A stretch of DNA of 64,000 bases from Sycobia sp. Sy_11 (taxonomy: Eukaryota; Arthropoda; Insecta; Hymenoptera; Epichrysomallidae), in assembly GCA_018907035.1 (NCBI GenBank), contig JACCIC010000170.1, forward strand, positions 439,001 to 503,000, in the 5' to 3' direction. This document shows positions 1 through 13,970 of this stretch, one piece after another. Below the pieces are notes generated by a model that ran no database searches, was not told the DNA's origin, and was given only the letters and a program-made list of their open reading frames with translations. The first letter of the stretch is position 1. Each line of letters starts with the position of its first letter. A program made the translations under genes and the position numbers.

Positions 1-471
1 AAAATCATTCTCAAATGCGCTGTAATGAGAAGGTGAGAAATAGTAACGCAGTCAAATTTTATATGGGCCTCCCTTTTAAATACCTTCTCGGTAAATTTAA
101 TCGCTCGTTTTCCAGGGGGCTGGTGGATGGAGCTTAAATTGAAACTCCGTTTTCCCTGTTCGGGCCAGACCGGTTCAATTTCGAGCGACACCCATAGCCT
201 CTCCTCCCGTTAAAACCAGCCAGAGATTTATCGACTATGAATGGCCCACTTGACGATCTGAAAAGTTAGGGCGCGCGCCGACGACGGAAGATGGACTTAC
301 GAAGCTCTTGTGCTTCTCTTATACGCCCACGTCACGCGGGAGGACAAAGGAAGAGGACGAGGTGATTTACGAGCTGTTTGCAGGGAAACGGGGATCTGGC
401 GCATTGCTGGAATGCGTTCCTTCGTTTATATTCTATTTGGAAAATTGAAAAGATTGCACTCGCAGTGCCTG

Positions 472-503
472 ACACACACACATACACACACATACACACA
501 CAC
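472..503. repeat. (AC)n/(ACAT) microsatellite
   Basis: AC repeat of 32 bp with two ACAT interruptions, giving an (ACAY)-like pattern on the + strand. Confidence 0.9.
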
Positions 504-1021
504 TCGACATGCATAGAAATTCAGCCTCGGGCTTCTCTTCGTTCTCCATTAATTTACATGGAATTCGACAAAAATTTTCCTAGTCAATCAAGAGAGTAAC
601 GAGAGCACGCGAGCGCCTATTGACACCGTTTTCCAAGCGTGAAAGCCAGAGAAGACGAGGCGCAGATTTAAATTTAACGACGTTGAACATTGTCGCAGCG
701 AAGCCGAACCCCCCTACCCTCGGGCATCAGTTCCGCTCGATTGGTCCGCCCGTATAAGAGGCGGTTGTCGAGCATTCTCAGAGGAGGAGGAAGTGCTCCG
801 ATAGGAATCTTTTCCGTATCACTTCCGGCCCATTAAGCGACGGGGATCGGTCGCGCCACGGCTTGGATACCGGGTATAGTTCTATCAAAATATCTCGAGA
901 TCTATTCCGTCGTTGTTATCGCTCTCCAAGAAGAAAGTCGGGCAGGACCAGAGAGGCATAAGATCGCAAAAGTGAGAAGACTCAGCGATCGTTAGTCGCG
1001 TGACAAACTTGAGCGTTGCCG

Positions 1022-1056
1022 TATATAGGCTTCGACACAACTCACCCGGCTTCAGC
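1022..1056 (+). promoter_or_regulatory. Weak candidate TATA plus initiator pair
   Basis: TATATA begins at 1022 and TTCAGC at 1051-1056 places the initiator A about 32 bases downstream, the usual insect TATA-to-Inr spacing. It lies in a GC-rich block but has no supported gene downstream. A second pair (TATAAG at 753, TCAG at 778) is less well spaced. Chance occurrence is quite possible. Confidence 0.15.
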
Positions 1057-1318
1057 GGTCGCTTACCTCTCCGGGCTTTCTTGACTCGTAAAAAGGAACG
1101 AACGTAAAAGCTCGCTCCGCGTGTCGGTGCGCAGGTGTGTTTATACGATACATCCCTTTAAACATCCGGTACCAACCCGCCTCTCCCAGCGGTATAAAGA
1201 AGCAACTGCTGGGATTGAGGCACCGTGGAGGGAGAAGTCCCGAAACTTTGGACCGAAGACTCTTTAGCCGTTGCCGCGCGACGCTCCTCCTCGTAAAATC
1301 TTGAAGGACCTTTTGTCG

Positions 1319-1343
1319 CTTCTCTCCCTCTCTCTCTCTCTCT
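1319..1343. repeat. (CT)n microsatellite
   Basis: Imperfect CT tract on the + strand. A looser CT-rich stretch continues to about 1390. Confidence 0.85.
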
Positions 1344-1536
1344 TTCACTGTCACTCGCTGTCTCTCTTCCTCTATACCCTCTCTATCAGGGACTTTCTTC
1401 GCGCGAAGAAGGAGAGTTTTCTGCGCGGTGCGCAACTTGGCCCGCGCACTCATTTTCAAAGCTCGGCCGTGGTAGGAAAAAGTCAAGTGTCCTCGTAAAA
1501 ATAGAGAGCGCAGAGGCAGGAGAGGAGAATGAGAGA

Positions 1537-1538
1537 AA

Positions 1539-1569
<31 letters not shown>
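1537..1569. repeat. (GAA)n microsatellite
   Basis: AGA/GAA trinucleotide tract of about 33 bp with one G interruption, in a purine-rich stretch from 1501. Confidence 0.88.
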
Positions 1570-1660
1570 TCGTCGTCTTGGTTGTTGCTTCCGTGACCCC
1601 GTCTAGGTGTATTGTTTCGCTCGGGTCACCGTATAAAAAAGGAATACGTTGCGTTTCGTT

Positions 1661-3422
1661 GCGTCTGCAAAGGCGGATTAAAAATAGATGATTTTCAACC
1701 TTCGAACTTGGTTAGTACTGAAAAATATTTACTGCTTCGCACCGCAACAATTTGCAAATGCCGTTTTCATTTTAAAACATTGTCTAGTGACAAATTTCTG
1801 GTGATAGCATTTTTCTTGAGACATGTTTAACTTTCCATTGAATTACCAAATAATAAGCGATAATTGGAGTGAAAATTTGATAGTCAATAATGTGTCAACT
1901 ATTGTTTGCACCCCTTAAATAATTAACTCCCGTGCACTAAATTAGTTAATCAACCGAAATAGACGATGTGTTTTCGACATTTACAACCAGGGATCGGATC
2001 AGACAGATACTCATTAATCATCGAGGGATGATTCATTATGTAACATCAGCTTCTATACGGATATGATCTCTCATATTTTCACACATCTGTATGCAGCAAA
2101 TAATCGAGTGTCTCTATTAATTCAGCCTTCAATTCGACATTTTTTTTTCATCATAGCTCTTCGATACCAGTTGGAGTTCTGCTTTCTTTTTATTTACAAA
2201 TATTTCGTACAAATATTCGATTTGCATCTTTCGATGTTAATGATGAATTATTCTGAGATGCTTTTAAAATTCAACGGGTTTTGCAAAGCACGCAACTTTG
2301 CTCAATCTTTTATACTAATGAATCCTGTGCATAGGATAGAATTTCTTATTAACAACTGGAGCAATGTCAAGAGATTAAATGCAGTATAGAGTTATATTGC
2401 AGGCTAGGATTGATTTAATTGCCCATCATCTCTCTATATATGCACCCATAAGCGATGATAAATTTACCGGTGCTAGATTATTGTACCTATTATCGAAATA
2501 CAGTGTTTACGCGCTTAATTATATTACTGTACTCAATACTTACGGTTTATTACTAATAGATAAATATTTACAGAATGCGTAGCTATAAATTTCCAGATTA
2601 AGAGAGAATATTTATTACGAAATTATATTTTGCACAATAACTGAGGAACACCTATAGATGTTTTAATCGTATAGTCAGTAGTTCTTTAGCAATCGAAGTA
2701 ACGCGTCAAGTAGAAACAGTTGATGCCGATCAGACGCGTCGAAGCTATCATTAATGCTCTCTCGCGCTATTACGCTATAGGCTCTATTATGCACATCTGG
2801 TCCCCCGTGACTGGCTGTATGTAGAATTAGCTAATCGATGGCTTGGCCCATTCAGTAGGAGAGCCTGTGTATACGACGCGAAGCATTCGCGCTTTATCAT
2901 CCGCGTGCAGCGTTCCCGCGGGTGTCCGAAGCGATAGCGCGACACCTGGTGGCTTCGTGCGGTTAGAAAAAAAAGTCCGTTACAAGTAGCAACGCATGGG
3001 ATGTCGTTTCTTTTGCGAGCGAGCGGCTTTTACAAAGGGTAGAAACATACTTTTTCAATATTGTATTTATCAGGCAATGCTGACTGGTCAGTCTTTCGTA
3101 ATAGCCAAAATACACCAATGCAGAACGAAAATATAGATGAATAGTGTGCTAATGATATGTTGCAATTTATTATTTCATAATTGAAATTTTCCTAAAATTT
3201 TTTCGTTTTTGTAACTATGCATGGCAATTTTTTAGTTTGATCTATTTTCATTTTGATCCAGTTGATTTTTTATATATAAATCGGAACTTTATTTTTTGTG
3301 ATACACTTATATTCAATTATTTGGATATCTAGATTATTTCGATACTCCAAAATTTTATTCTCATAATTAATTTAATAAATAATAAAATTGGAAAAGTATT
3401 TTTAGTAGTTATAAATAAATAA

Positions 3423-3479
<57 letters not shown>

Positions 3480-4050
3480 GACGACGAAATACTTTCCAAA
3501 GTTCATTAGTTTTTCATTAATATATTTTATTTATATCAATTTAATTATATGTCTAAGTATAAATTTAATGAAATCAATTATGGTCATTATCTGCCGGAAT
3601 TCAAATTTAGCTCATTAAACAAAAATAATATAATTTATATGCAATATATTATATGCGATTAAGAGGCAAAATATTTTTATATGTATCTCCCCTTCACTGC
3701 CTAAATATAATCCTCTTAAAATCGCTTCGACGTTTAATTCGAACAACCAAGACATCCTTTATTACTTACGGAATAAACCGCGGGTATTAACGCAGATAAT
3801 AAGGTTGGCCCCTAAACCTTAATTAGAGTGCTATAAGAATTCGATTAGCCTCGAAAAAGGAAAAGATCATCGTCACAAACGGGCTTCGTAGATTATAAAA
3901 TTCAACATCTCTTGTTCCCAATGGCTGAAGAAAACCAGGCCGCATTGTACGGCCGATTTTATATAGCACGAACAAGGTAGATCAGTCTCTGACCTCCCCT
4001 CCCACCCGCGCTCGTGCATATCGTTCCTTGCTAATAAAGAGCTTTACCTT
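1661..4050. other. AT-rich non-coding block
   Basis: AT-rich with a GC-richer patch at about 2690-3010. A 108-codon frame at 2063-2389 is Phe/Ile/Leu-rich as expected by chance in AT-rich DNA and shows no recognisable motif. Confidence 0.6.
3427..3477. repeat. (AT)n microsatellite
   Basis: Uninterrupted AT of 51 bp, preceded by a short (AAAT)n. Confidence 0.95.
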
Positions 4051-4106
4051 CGCTTCATTCTCCCTCAGACCAGCCCGCTTTCGCGGTAATTAAACGGATT
4101 CTGGTA

Positions 4107-4109
<3 letters not shown>

Positions 4110-4158
<49 letters not shown>

Positions 4159-4198
4159 GCGTATGTGTGTGTTTGTGCGTGCGTGCGCGAGCGTGTTT
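4110..4198. repeat. (CT)n tract followed by GT/GC-rich alternating tract
   Basis: CT runs from 4110 to 4152. After an 8-bp break, GTATGTGTGT...GTGCGTGCG alternating purine-pyrimidine sequence continues to about 4198. Confidence 0.93.
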
Positions 4199-4745
4199 AT
4201 CTATTATATAAAAAGTAAAACAAAAAGAAAGCAGCACGGTGGCAGCAGCGGCGGGAGGCGGATAGGGGTAGGATACAGAGGAAGAGCCGTAGACCGAGTA
4301 ACGGCCTCCTTCGCCTCTTGCCGCAAATGAATAAAATGCCCAGGATGCGCACGCAAGCCAAGTGAGCGGGTGGAGAGTGAGACCGAAAGCTCGCCGCAGC
4401 CGAGACTGGGAGGGGGGTTCCATTGCGAAGAAGCTTCCTAGATTGTGTATGTGGCCGCGGGGACGAGGGTGGGCGGGGTCGGGATGGGAGTTGGGACCGG
4501 CGAAACTCTGTGTTTCCACCGAGCGCTCGTTGTTCGCGCGTGGGCGCATAAACACCGGCCATTAATATGCGCGGTCCGAGCGACCCGATGCGCCGACAAA
4601 GAAAATTGAATGAGGCGCCGGACTCCGCTGTAAAGGTTGGAGAGTGAATGGTTGTGGGGGGAGGGGGGGCTTTTCACGCGTCCACGTACGATGTGTCGTA
4701 CGTGTACTTAACACACCTATTTCTACTCATTTTTCCTTTCTGCAT

Positions 4746-4747
<2 letters not shown>

Positions 4748-4803
<56 letters not shown>
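4748..4803. repeat. (CT)n microsatellite
   Basis: CT of 56 bp with a single G interruption at 4761. CT-rich sequence continues to about 4860. Confidence 0.95.
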
Positions 4804-4805
<2 letters not shown>

Positions 4806-5060
4806 ATCTCAATTACTTCTCTCTTTCTCATCTCTCTCGCTCTATCTCACCGTCACTCGCCCTATTGCATCGTGCGGGCGAATGGGATTTTTCCTTCTCC
4901 GTCGCTCATACCTCTTTATCTGGCCTGGTATAATCCCGGCCTGCTTTTGTTAGCCTGGATCACGGCCGCTGCTTGCGACCCTTCGTGCTTTTTTTCCTTC
5001 CTTTTTATCCGTTGGGTGGGGAGGGAGGAGAAGGGGGTTAAAAGTTCAAAACATCCTTGT

Positions 5061-7730
5061 CGGAGTCTTTATTTTCCATCGTAATTGCTGATGGCTTTTT
5101 TTACTTAGCCGCTGTTAGTCGGAGATTTCTCGATGGTACATTTGATTCATTCCTTTTTTTCTTCTTTTTTAATGAAATTACAGAAGCACGAATGACAACG
5201 GATTAATTAATAAGATATGAATGTTGAGCTGGAAATGAAAGAATCAAGAAAAGAACTGTTAAATTTTGCATGAGAAAATATTTTGTGAGTACAAAATGAC
5301 GGGTAATCTGAAGAATGTGCCGAAACGCGAAAGCTGCGCGCTTTAATAGTAAGTTAAAAAACTAAACTTTAAAAATTGATGATAAATTTTTCTTATCATA
5401 AATTTTTTTTCCATTTCATCCGTAGATTAGTCGACCTACCAAATTTTATAATCCTGTTGCTGAAAATTAAGATGGCTCCGCCACGAGCACCTGTATATCT
5501 ACGGATTGTGTTTTAGATGCTTATGTCATTTTTTTCTTTAAATATCTACCTAATAAGTCACATTAAATGTATTGAAATTATTTCATTGATTTATATTATG
5601 AAAAATCGTCACCTTTAGGAATATTGCGATATCCATGTTGGTCGTACACCAAGTGCCTGCTACTATTTATAACGGAAATAACGTATATTTCTCGCTGAAA
5701 AAAAAAAATCTTCTTAAATTAGCCTGGTGACTAGTTTACTTCCTTTGTTTTATCGAAATCTGTAAATGTTCACGCTTTTGTCTCTGATTTTTCTAAATGA
5801 ATCTTCTTTTACAAAAAAAACTCTTTCCTTTCATGAACCTGGAAGTACAGTTAAATTTTCTTTAACGACGCGAAGATAGTAATTTGTAGATTCAGGATTT
5901 CATTCGTATGCTTAGCTTATGATTCTCACGGATTTCGCTAAACCCCAGATCTACTTTAACTGTCTCGATTTTATCGCAAGCTTACTACGACATTTACAAA
6001 CATCTAATATACTAACATTAAATAATTACACTTAAGAATTTTTAGGAATTTTATTTTAAATATAGTGCATTCATACAAATTAAGCAAAAATTCATGATTG
6101 TCTCGATATGAAAAGTTCTAGCAATGCGCGAGCGTGCAGTTTTGCTGGACTTATTGGCAATATGGTAGGCGTTATAATTTCCTAGACTACCAAGGATTAG
6201 AATAAGCAATACTTCTACCTAAATTCTTATTGGCTATATGTATAGATGTTTCATTCGTATTTCTGATTTAAACTATAATATTTTTCTTGAAACATATTAA
6301 TTGAAATTTTTTATAAAATTACTTAAAGTATTCACTTTAATTATAAGGATTTTTATTTCTAATAATCATAAAGAAAAAATTTTTTCAATTCAAGTTACGG
6401 CATCTGTGAATATCTTACATGCTTCTCTTAAATGCTGGAATATATTTTACTTTGCGCTTAATTAGAATTGCATTTCAACAATTTTTTACAAAATCAAATC
6501 AATAGTAGTGCATCCTTTATTGCAAATCTCGTATCTGGCAAAGTGTATTAGATCAATTTTCAATACAATATTAAAATACTAATGAATCATTTTATCTTTC
6601 TTGTACTAAACTGATTAAAGCAACAAAGACTTCTTTTTTATAGGATTCTTTTTATACAATTAACAATAAAGCGCGTTATTTTTGAAAGCTTCCAACTTTA
6701 ATGGCTTATTATATTTCGCTGAAAAGTGATATTCCATTAAACATTATCTGGACTTTTTTAACTTCATCAGAGCCAAGTGCATTATACGCCTTATTAATTA
6801 AAGCATGCGCTGTTGTTACTTTTTTTTTATAAATATTATTAGTGAAGCAGCAGCAAAAATAAAATTTATAATTATAAAATTGAAATATCCAAATAGAGTG
6901 GCTCATTAGTGCACATGTACAATTGTTATATTGCGTACATTCTCATACGAAGTATTTTGCCGATTATTTGCGCCTCGTTTATTCAATTAACATATTATCG
7001 CGCTCTTCTTTATCATTGTTCTATGGGACAAAATAGAAGTTGGGTTATTACAAATTTTCTTTAGCATTGTTTTACACTGGCCGTCCATTACTAAGCCGTT
7101 ACTTCTGAAAAGGCGCGATCGACGGTTCCTGACATAAATATGATCGAGACAATATTCAAAATTCTTACGATGCAAAGGGCACTTAGATCTATCCTATTTT
7201 TCTTTTTTTTCTTCTTGTTGGCTTAAATTACATATTTCTCAACGAGAAAAATACGACGTATAATTTTTACAAAACGAGCGTCAGACATTTCACAGTAATT
7301 TAAAAAGTATACTGCTGGTAGATCTCACTTTTTAAGGGCTTATAATAAACTTTGTAATAAAAGCGTAGGTCCCGCGCTGAGTCCAAGAAATGACCCTTAC
7401 TTTGTTCCATTCGGAAATGCTTACTTCAACCCGAGATTTTAGCCGCTCCAACGTAAGTGGAGTCGATGTCTCATTTGATGTTCTATATACGAAACATATA
7501 TTACAAATCTCAAAATCGATGATTTTTCGTTGGACGGCCCTTTCAAACTAATGCGTTCCGAATGCTCTTTACGACGTATTCGCTGATACTTTCCTGTAAA
7601 TTGCATTTGCCGGAAAAACCGTTGACGTGTAAAATTTTGTGAGAAAATAAAAAACAGAACGTCTCCGACAAATGAATGAATTGCCCTCGCGTATGCGTTA
7701 TCAATTTCGATTGACATATTCCGATAGGAA
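5061..7730. other. AT-rich non-coding block
   Basis: Only short chance frames and T or A homopolymers. No repeat, hairpin or gene that I can support. Confidence 0.6.
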
Positions 7731-8790
7731 ACTGGGCGCGCGCGCAAGGCAACCTACATAAAGTCGTCGCGTCGGGTCATTGTTATGACGCCGACGCGTA
7801 CCCGAATTGTATATTTTTTCCCAGAGCCTGTCCACGGTGAGGCGGCGAGGGTGCGCAAAAACCAAGGGAGGGACGGTAGCACGGCGGACAAAAAAAAAAC
7901 ACAATTACACCGGGATATTCGCGCGAGTTTTCGCACCGAAAATGGCCCGCGCGAATCGGCGAAAGCGAAATAATCATCGGCTGTCCGCGGCAGGGGGGGG
8001 GGCTCGGGATATTTTGCCGTGGCTCGTTCCCATATCACCTCCTCCCCTCCCCGCCAACTCGCGCACAAATCCCATTCGTTCGTCCCGTTCGAAACTAAGT
8101 TTTTTCGAACCCCCCCGCCTCCATCCCTCATCCCCGATTGTTTATAATACGCGCTTGGAAAGGCCGCCGGTTGGCGCGGCGCGCAGTCAATTAGCCGATT
8201 AAGGCGAATTTACGAGCCGAACTCGTCCGTGTTCTTCGTTTCTCTCTCACTCTCTCGCCCTTTCTCGTTTTTTTTTTCGCCTCATTTTGACACGCGATAA
8301 ATTTTCAACCGGATGATAAATCAGGCAGGCCCTGTATGGGATTTTCGACCTCACCCCCCTCCCTCCCAGCGCGCAGCTCATAAACTTAACGCATTGCCGC
8401 GCGGGGCGGGGGGGGGTGGGTGGGGAGGGACGCACACAATTTTTTCGCGCATTCATGCCGCTGGCATATTGGGATTATTTATCGCGGGACGCGCGGTCGG
8501 AAAAATCTTCTTATGCGAGCTGGATGATCGAGCTTCGGCGACGAGACGACTTTACCGCCGCTATCCACCGCGTCGCGGTTTTACGACGTCTCCGCGGGAC
8601 GTGTGGGAAAAGGGACGGGAGCGCGGAGGGTGCATCGAACTTTTTATCTCGGGGCGCTGTTTTTTTCTTATCCGCTTTTACGCGAACTTCTTCAGGAATT
8701 TGTTTATTTATGTCGCTAGATGTGTTATGTGATTTATGTAAATTACACGAACAGTCTGTACTGGATAAGGCATCGGTGGGGTAATTTTAA
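7731..8790. other. GC-rich, CpG-rich island
   Basis: High CpG with G and C homopolymer runs (for example at 7991-8000 and 8404-8416). Overlapping frames up to 139 codons exist on both strands, which is expected where stop codons are rare. None shows a domain. Confidence 0.6.
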
Positions 8791-9690
8791 ATCAACAAAT
8801 TCGTAAAGTAGCGGTATCGTGTTGACGGTCACATTAATTTATCTACTTCATTGCGCGTTCTTCATAACCATTGTTGTAAATAAATCATTTCGAGGTTATT
8901 AGCGATTAGATTTGTACTTATACTTGTATTCGAATGATAATCGACAGAAGCATACTATACTCCGTTATCTACCAGTTTCTTTGTTACCTTCCGAGAAAAC
9001 ATTTAATTGCAATATTTTTTGAAACGATGAAAAAAAGTTTACTAACATATAATGTTCTGCTAAATAGTCCTTGAATGTAGGAATTATCTATTTAAAGTTA
9101 CTAGTATTATAAAGCTTTAATCATGTGTATACATGATTTTTGTCAAATAGATTCATTTGAAATTATATGAAGCCTCTAAGACCATATTTCAAAAAAATAT
9201 AATGCTTCTGTATGTTTTTAAATAAATTAGTACTTATTAAATCTCACAATTGCATTAAAATCAAATTCTGATTGGAACCGAGGTTCCATTAATGCCTACA
9301 GTAATCATATCAATATATGTAACTGATATATCGAAGATAATTCTATATATTTTTGTGCTTATCATCATCTATTTGAATTCGTTTAGTTTCTAATAGTTAA
9401 CAAAAAATTACTTGAAAAAAATAGACCGAAGAAAAAGACTCAGGTCAATCTTATTATTTTAAAAACACTATGTTTTTGAAATCTCAAAAATTTCTCGTCC
9501 CCCTTCGTGCAAACTATCGTAATTTTCTTTCTTATTTAGAATTAAACATATAATCATATCATAAAAGCTGATATGATTTTTCAGATGAAACTACTCTTAA
9601 AATTTGTGTATTGAAAAGTTAAACGACATCTAAGAACGTGGCGTTTCAATTACATTTCTCGATAATATATATCTGTAATTCTTTAAGACC
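8791..9690. other. AT-rich non-coding block
   Basis: No feature beyond AT-rich unique sequence. Confidence 0.55.
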
Positions 9691-10061
9691 TACCGAAATT
9701 GCACAGAGGAGGATTCGGCTTAAAATCATTGCAACGGAGCCTATCTCTGATCTTGCCCACACACTGGATCGCGCGTCGCTCCCGCGGCGGAACTTTTTCA
9801 AAGCCCGATAAACTCTTGCCCTATTTAAACCGTAGCCGGTGAGTTCGGAGGAGGGCGGGGTGAGATGGAGGCTCGAAGGAACGCGAGACCCGCTGGAGCA
9901 ACTACCAGATGAAGTTCACGGTAAATTTAGTACACGCTATAGGCGAGCGGAATAAAAAAGGTATTGCCGGATAAGCATAAATCAGTTACGTCGCGAAATA
10001 AAAGTCAAATTTAAAGCGCCGTATAAAGTTGTATGACGCGTGCGCGTGTGCGGAGGTGTAT

Positions 10062-10109
10062 AGAGAGCGAGAGAGCGAGAGAGAGAGAGAGACAGAGAGA
10101 CAGAGAGAG
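10062..10109. repeat. (GA)n microsatellite
   Basis: Interrupted GA tract on the + strand, with C substitutions. Confidence 0.9.
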
Positions 10110-10450
10110 GGAAAGAAAGGGGTGTAGGAAAATGAAAACACTGTCATAACTTTGCGTGTTGACATTAGCCGGCTTTTAAGCTACAACGGAAGAATTAATT
10201 CCGGTCGGAAGACATACTCCCGTTCGCGCGCCGAAGGGGGGAGGGATGAACGCTATTGCTCTTCGTCCTTTTTTCCCCCTTTCTTCTAATATGTCTGTGT
10301 ATAAACAAACAAGTATTCGCCACGTGTGTGGAAACGAACGAACGAACGAAATAAATTTTCGAGATTTTTTTAGATTACCATAATACGCGGGATTATTTGC
10401 GTCTTGTGGAGTTTAACCAGCTGTGTTTGGCGTGTATGGATATGCATGCC

Positions 10451-10463
10451 TGTGTGTGTGTGT

Positions 10464-10522
<59 letters not shown>
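10451..10522. repeat. Compound (TG)n-(TA)n microsatellite
   Basis: TG at 10451-10465, then (TA)28 at 10467-10522. Confidence 0.95.
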
Positions 10523-10525
<3 letters not shown>

Positions 10526-11057
10526 TGTCACGAAGAAACACGGTAGTATTTCGTGCACAACGGCTGTATCAGTCATAAGTAAGATTTAGTTAACATTTGC
10601 TATTTAGATTGCACAATTTAATCTACTTATTTCAGTTAACTAACTGTTGAAATATGGTTAATAAAACTGCTATTTTTATTAAAAAAAACACATAGCCATC
10701 ATTTTGATTAATTGTTTTACAAATAATATTTAAGCATCATAAATGCGTGACGAAGTTGGGCGTTTCACGCACATCTAAATTATTTGCCAGAACATAGTTT
10801 TTATTAAATTGCTTCCCGGTAACGTTGTATGTATAGTCCTGTAAATCCACCCAAAGAAAGGTTGTGTTTAATTTAGATTAGCTGTAAGATAAGTCTTGAT
10901 AATGTCACGTTTATATTGTGGACGAATTTGAATGATATACTTGTGATACCTATTGATAATTATACCGATTGAAATTTTCTGACTATGCTGATGTATCCAA
11001 TTAAAATCTACGGCTATTTCTTCTTCATATAACATTTCTTTATTATAAATATAGTTC

Positions 11058-11058
<1 letters not shown>

Positions 11059-11108
<50 letters not shown>
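11059..11108. repeat. (TA)n microsatellite
   Basis: Uninterrupted TA, 25 units. Confidence 0.95.
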
Positions 11109-11114
<6 letters not shown>

Positions 11115-11300
11115 ACCTTATATGAATAGATTGAAAGATATAAAATAATTGCTACATTCTGAACAATTTCCAAACGATAATCAGGAAATGATACATGAAA
11201 CTTCAGTACTCGAATTGCCGTCACTAATTCAGCAGCGAACAACTGCGAAACTTGGACAATGTAACCGATTTTAATGGCTATGGGAATTCACGTAGTTGAA

Positions 11301-13970
11301 AAGTAAGTATACGGTCGTTGATTGTGTATTGCTCCTCTGCGGATGTCCTCGACGTGCAAACGACAGCTTCGGAGTTGGAGGAGAGGGCGGGGATTTCTTT
11401 GTTTTCTTACATTGCGCTGCTGGATAGAAAATTTTCTCCAGATGAAATACTCGAAATTGCCAGCGCGCACGTGTGCCTCGCGCAAGCCCCGGCTCGGGCA
11501 AAAAATTGCGTCCCACCGGTTCTCAGCTCCCGGCAGTTGTTCTCCTAACAATTTAATCGCGCGAGCAAACTTAATGTTTTGCCGCGAAAATTATCTAGCA
11601 TCTGGCCAATTAAGCCCGCGGGGCGACGGGATAGTGGGGTGGTTTGCATAACAAATTAGTCGCTGCTTTATCGTGTAATAGTCGAAAAAGTTCGATCGAT
11701 CCGTGGAAGGCGAGAGAGTGGGGGGTGAGAGAGAAAGAACCCTGGAAGGGAGGAAGGATAAATTTTCAAATAAACTTGTAACACACAGAAGCCGGAGCAA
11801 GTTAACGATATTCATGACACGAAACGCTTTTAACTTTCCTCCCGATTTAATCGGCTTTGCTTCACGCTGCTTTTCTTAATTAAGCAGTCACATCAACCGT
11901 AGGTCTAACTTTGAAATGGCGATTTAGTCCTTCGTTAAGCGCGATAAAGAAGTCTGGCGCTGTCGCTGATAGCGCGATGATGTTTTTTTATTTTTATCAT
12001 CTTTTTTTATTTGTTTTTTTTTTTGAAACGATCGTCTCAATTCGGTAAAAACCGTCGTGTATGCACGATCGACGAATGTTGGACCGTGCTTCCGATACGC
12101 GGCGAAACGCAGAGGGGACGAATACGAGAACGAAGAGAGACGAAGAGAGACGAGCTCAAAGAAGAAGAGAAAGGAAGGAAGAGACCACGGGGAACGAAAC
12201 GAAGAAGGGAAGGGGGGAATGAGGAAGGGGAAAAAAGCCGGCGGTCTAGCACCCTCGATCAGTTTCCCGCGATCTCAGATCCCGCGCGTCATTAAGCTTG
12301 CGCGCATAATTACCGCGAGAGGAATGGCCGGGGCGCACGGCACAAACTCAGTCACGAACGACGAGTTTTCTATGTATACACATACATACATACATACACG
12401 CATACATACATAGGCTGGAATAAAGAGAGCACGGCGGCAGCGCTGGTGGTGCTTCGCCCCAGAATCGCGTGGGGATTTTAATTGGTTATGTTTTCTCGTG
12501 GTCACGAGCGCACCTCCCTCCCTCTGTCACTCTTGTTTAAAAACGAAAGAGCCCTCACTCGATTATGCGCGAAATTATCGTTGAGCGAAGCGAGCCCGGG
12601 AGTTTCTAGAATTACGCATTCACTCAAGGCCATTTCAAGGAAGGAGGAAAGTGCGACTCCAGACACTCGTCCGTCTTTCCTTTTCGTACAACGAGCTGGG
12701 GTGAACAAAGAATTAGAATTCGTTTGATCAGAGCCTATACGGGTCCACGTGAGCCTGACGAAAGCAAATATTCCTACGGAAAATTCAGGTGTGCGATATA
12801 ATGAATAGCTCCAGATCGCATTGTAAATTAGTTCGTATTCATAAAGGCTTCGTCATTACTATGAATACTCTGGATCGTTCGGACTCGGACCACTGCCCCC
12901 TGTGGAAAGGCAGACTCGAGATTTCAGAGGAAGTTGTCACGCATTGATTCATTTTCTCATTGTTTGCCCCTCTTGTCATGCTCGTGGAAAATTGCTGAAA
13001 AAAAGAATTATTATTTTACGACTCAAGTAAGAGATTGCAATTTAGGCAATGTAATATTTTACCTACACAACAGACCAACCATTCAATTCATTCTTCTAGA
13101 AATGGTCAAACTGATTAACATTTTCATTGTCGCTCACCCATCACAAACAAAAAAGTCTTCTCCACACAGGGTCGTTTAAACAACTATATGAGCTTCCAAA
13201 TACTTCAAGATCGTTTTCATAAAATTAGCATATCGAATTTTTATTTAAAGTGCGAAAGAAATATTAATTATCGGTTGAATAGCTTTATTGGTAGTCTTAA
13301 ATCCGAAAATAAATTTTTCCCACAGAATCATTTATTAAGTATAACGTAAAATTCGAAACCATAATTTAAATAAAATGCTTTCAAGAATTTATAATATTGC
13401 AGAAGCATATCTCACCTGGACCTCTCCACTCTTCACTTCCCATCGCTTATCCATCCAGACTCGCTGAATACTGCATGAAATCGCTCCACCGAATGCTCGT
13501 ACCGCCATTACCAACTCGTATTATCGCCAACTTTTTCATCGAGCGTATTGCGACTTTTATAAACCGCTGCAAATGAAAATAAAGAGCTTTGATATTAATA
13601 AGCCGGAAGGAGTGGCAAGGGGGCGTGGGGCAAAACACCGCGCGAAAAAGTAAGAGGATTTATCAAACTGCTGGCTATATCGCGCGTTCTCGGTTGCTCC
13701 GCGAAGCTGCGCGTTGGAAAACTTATACAAATTGCATCCGGGGCGAAGATTAAGTCATTCGCCAGAGAAACTGCCTTAATGGAGAACAACGGCAAGTGTT
13801 AAAGGAAACAAATCGGTACGGGTCGAAAGGGGGATCGGGGGGGGGTGGAGAAGTAGCTCGATAATAGAGCTCGCGCGACTGTGCGAGCGCGCATGCTAAG
13901 GCCTCTCTGTCTCCCTCTTCTTTATACCGCTCTAAAGCATCATAGCTCACTGCTCAAAAAAGTTGCAAGT
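11301..13970. other. GC-rich blocks around an AT-rich centre
   Basis: CpG-rich at 11301-12730 and 13440-13960, with an AT-rich stretch at 12931-13430. It includes a purine-rich run at 12120-12235. No supported gene. Confidence 0.55.
12371..12412. repeat. (CATA)n microsatellite
   Basis: Imperfect CATA/CACG tetranucleotide repeat of about 42 bp. Confidence 0.85.

Larger units (their letters stand above)
1..1660. other. GC-rich, CpG-rich non-coding block
   Basis: Mixed GC-rich sequence with the AC, CT and GAA tracts listed separately. The longest frame (1052-1486, - strand) runs through the antisense of a CT tract and shows no domain. No supported gene. Confidence 0.6.
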
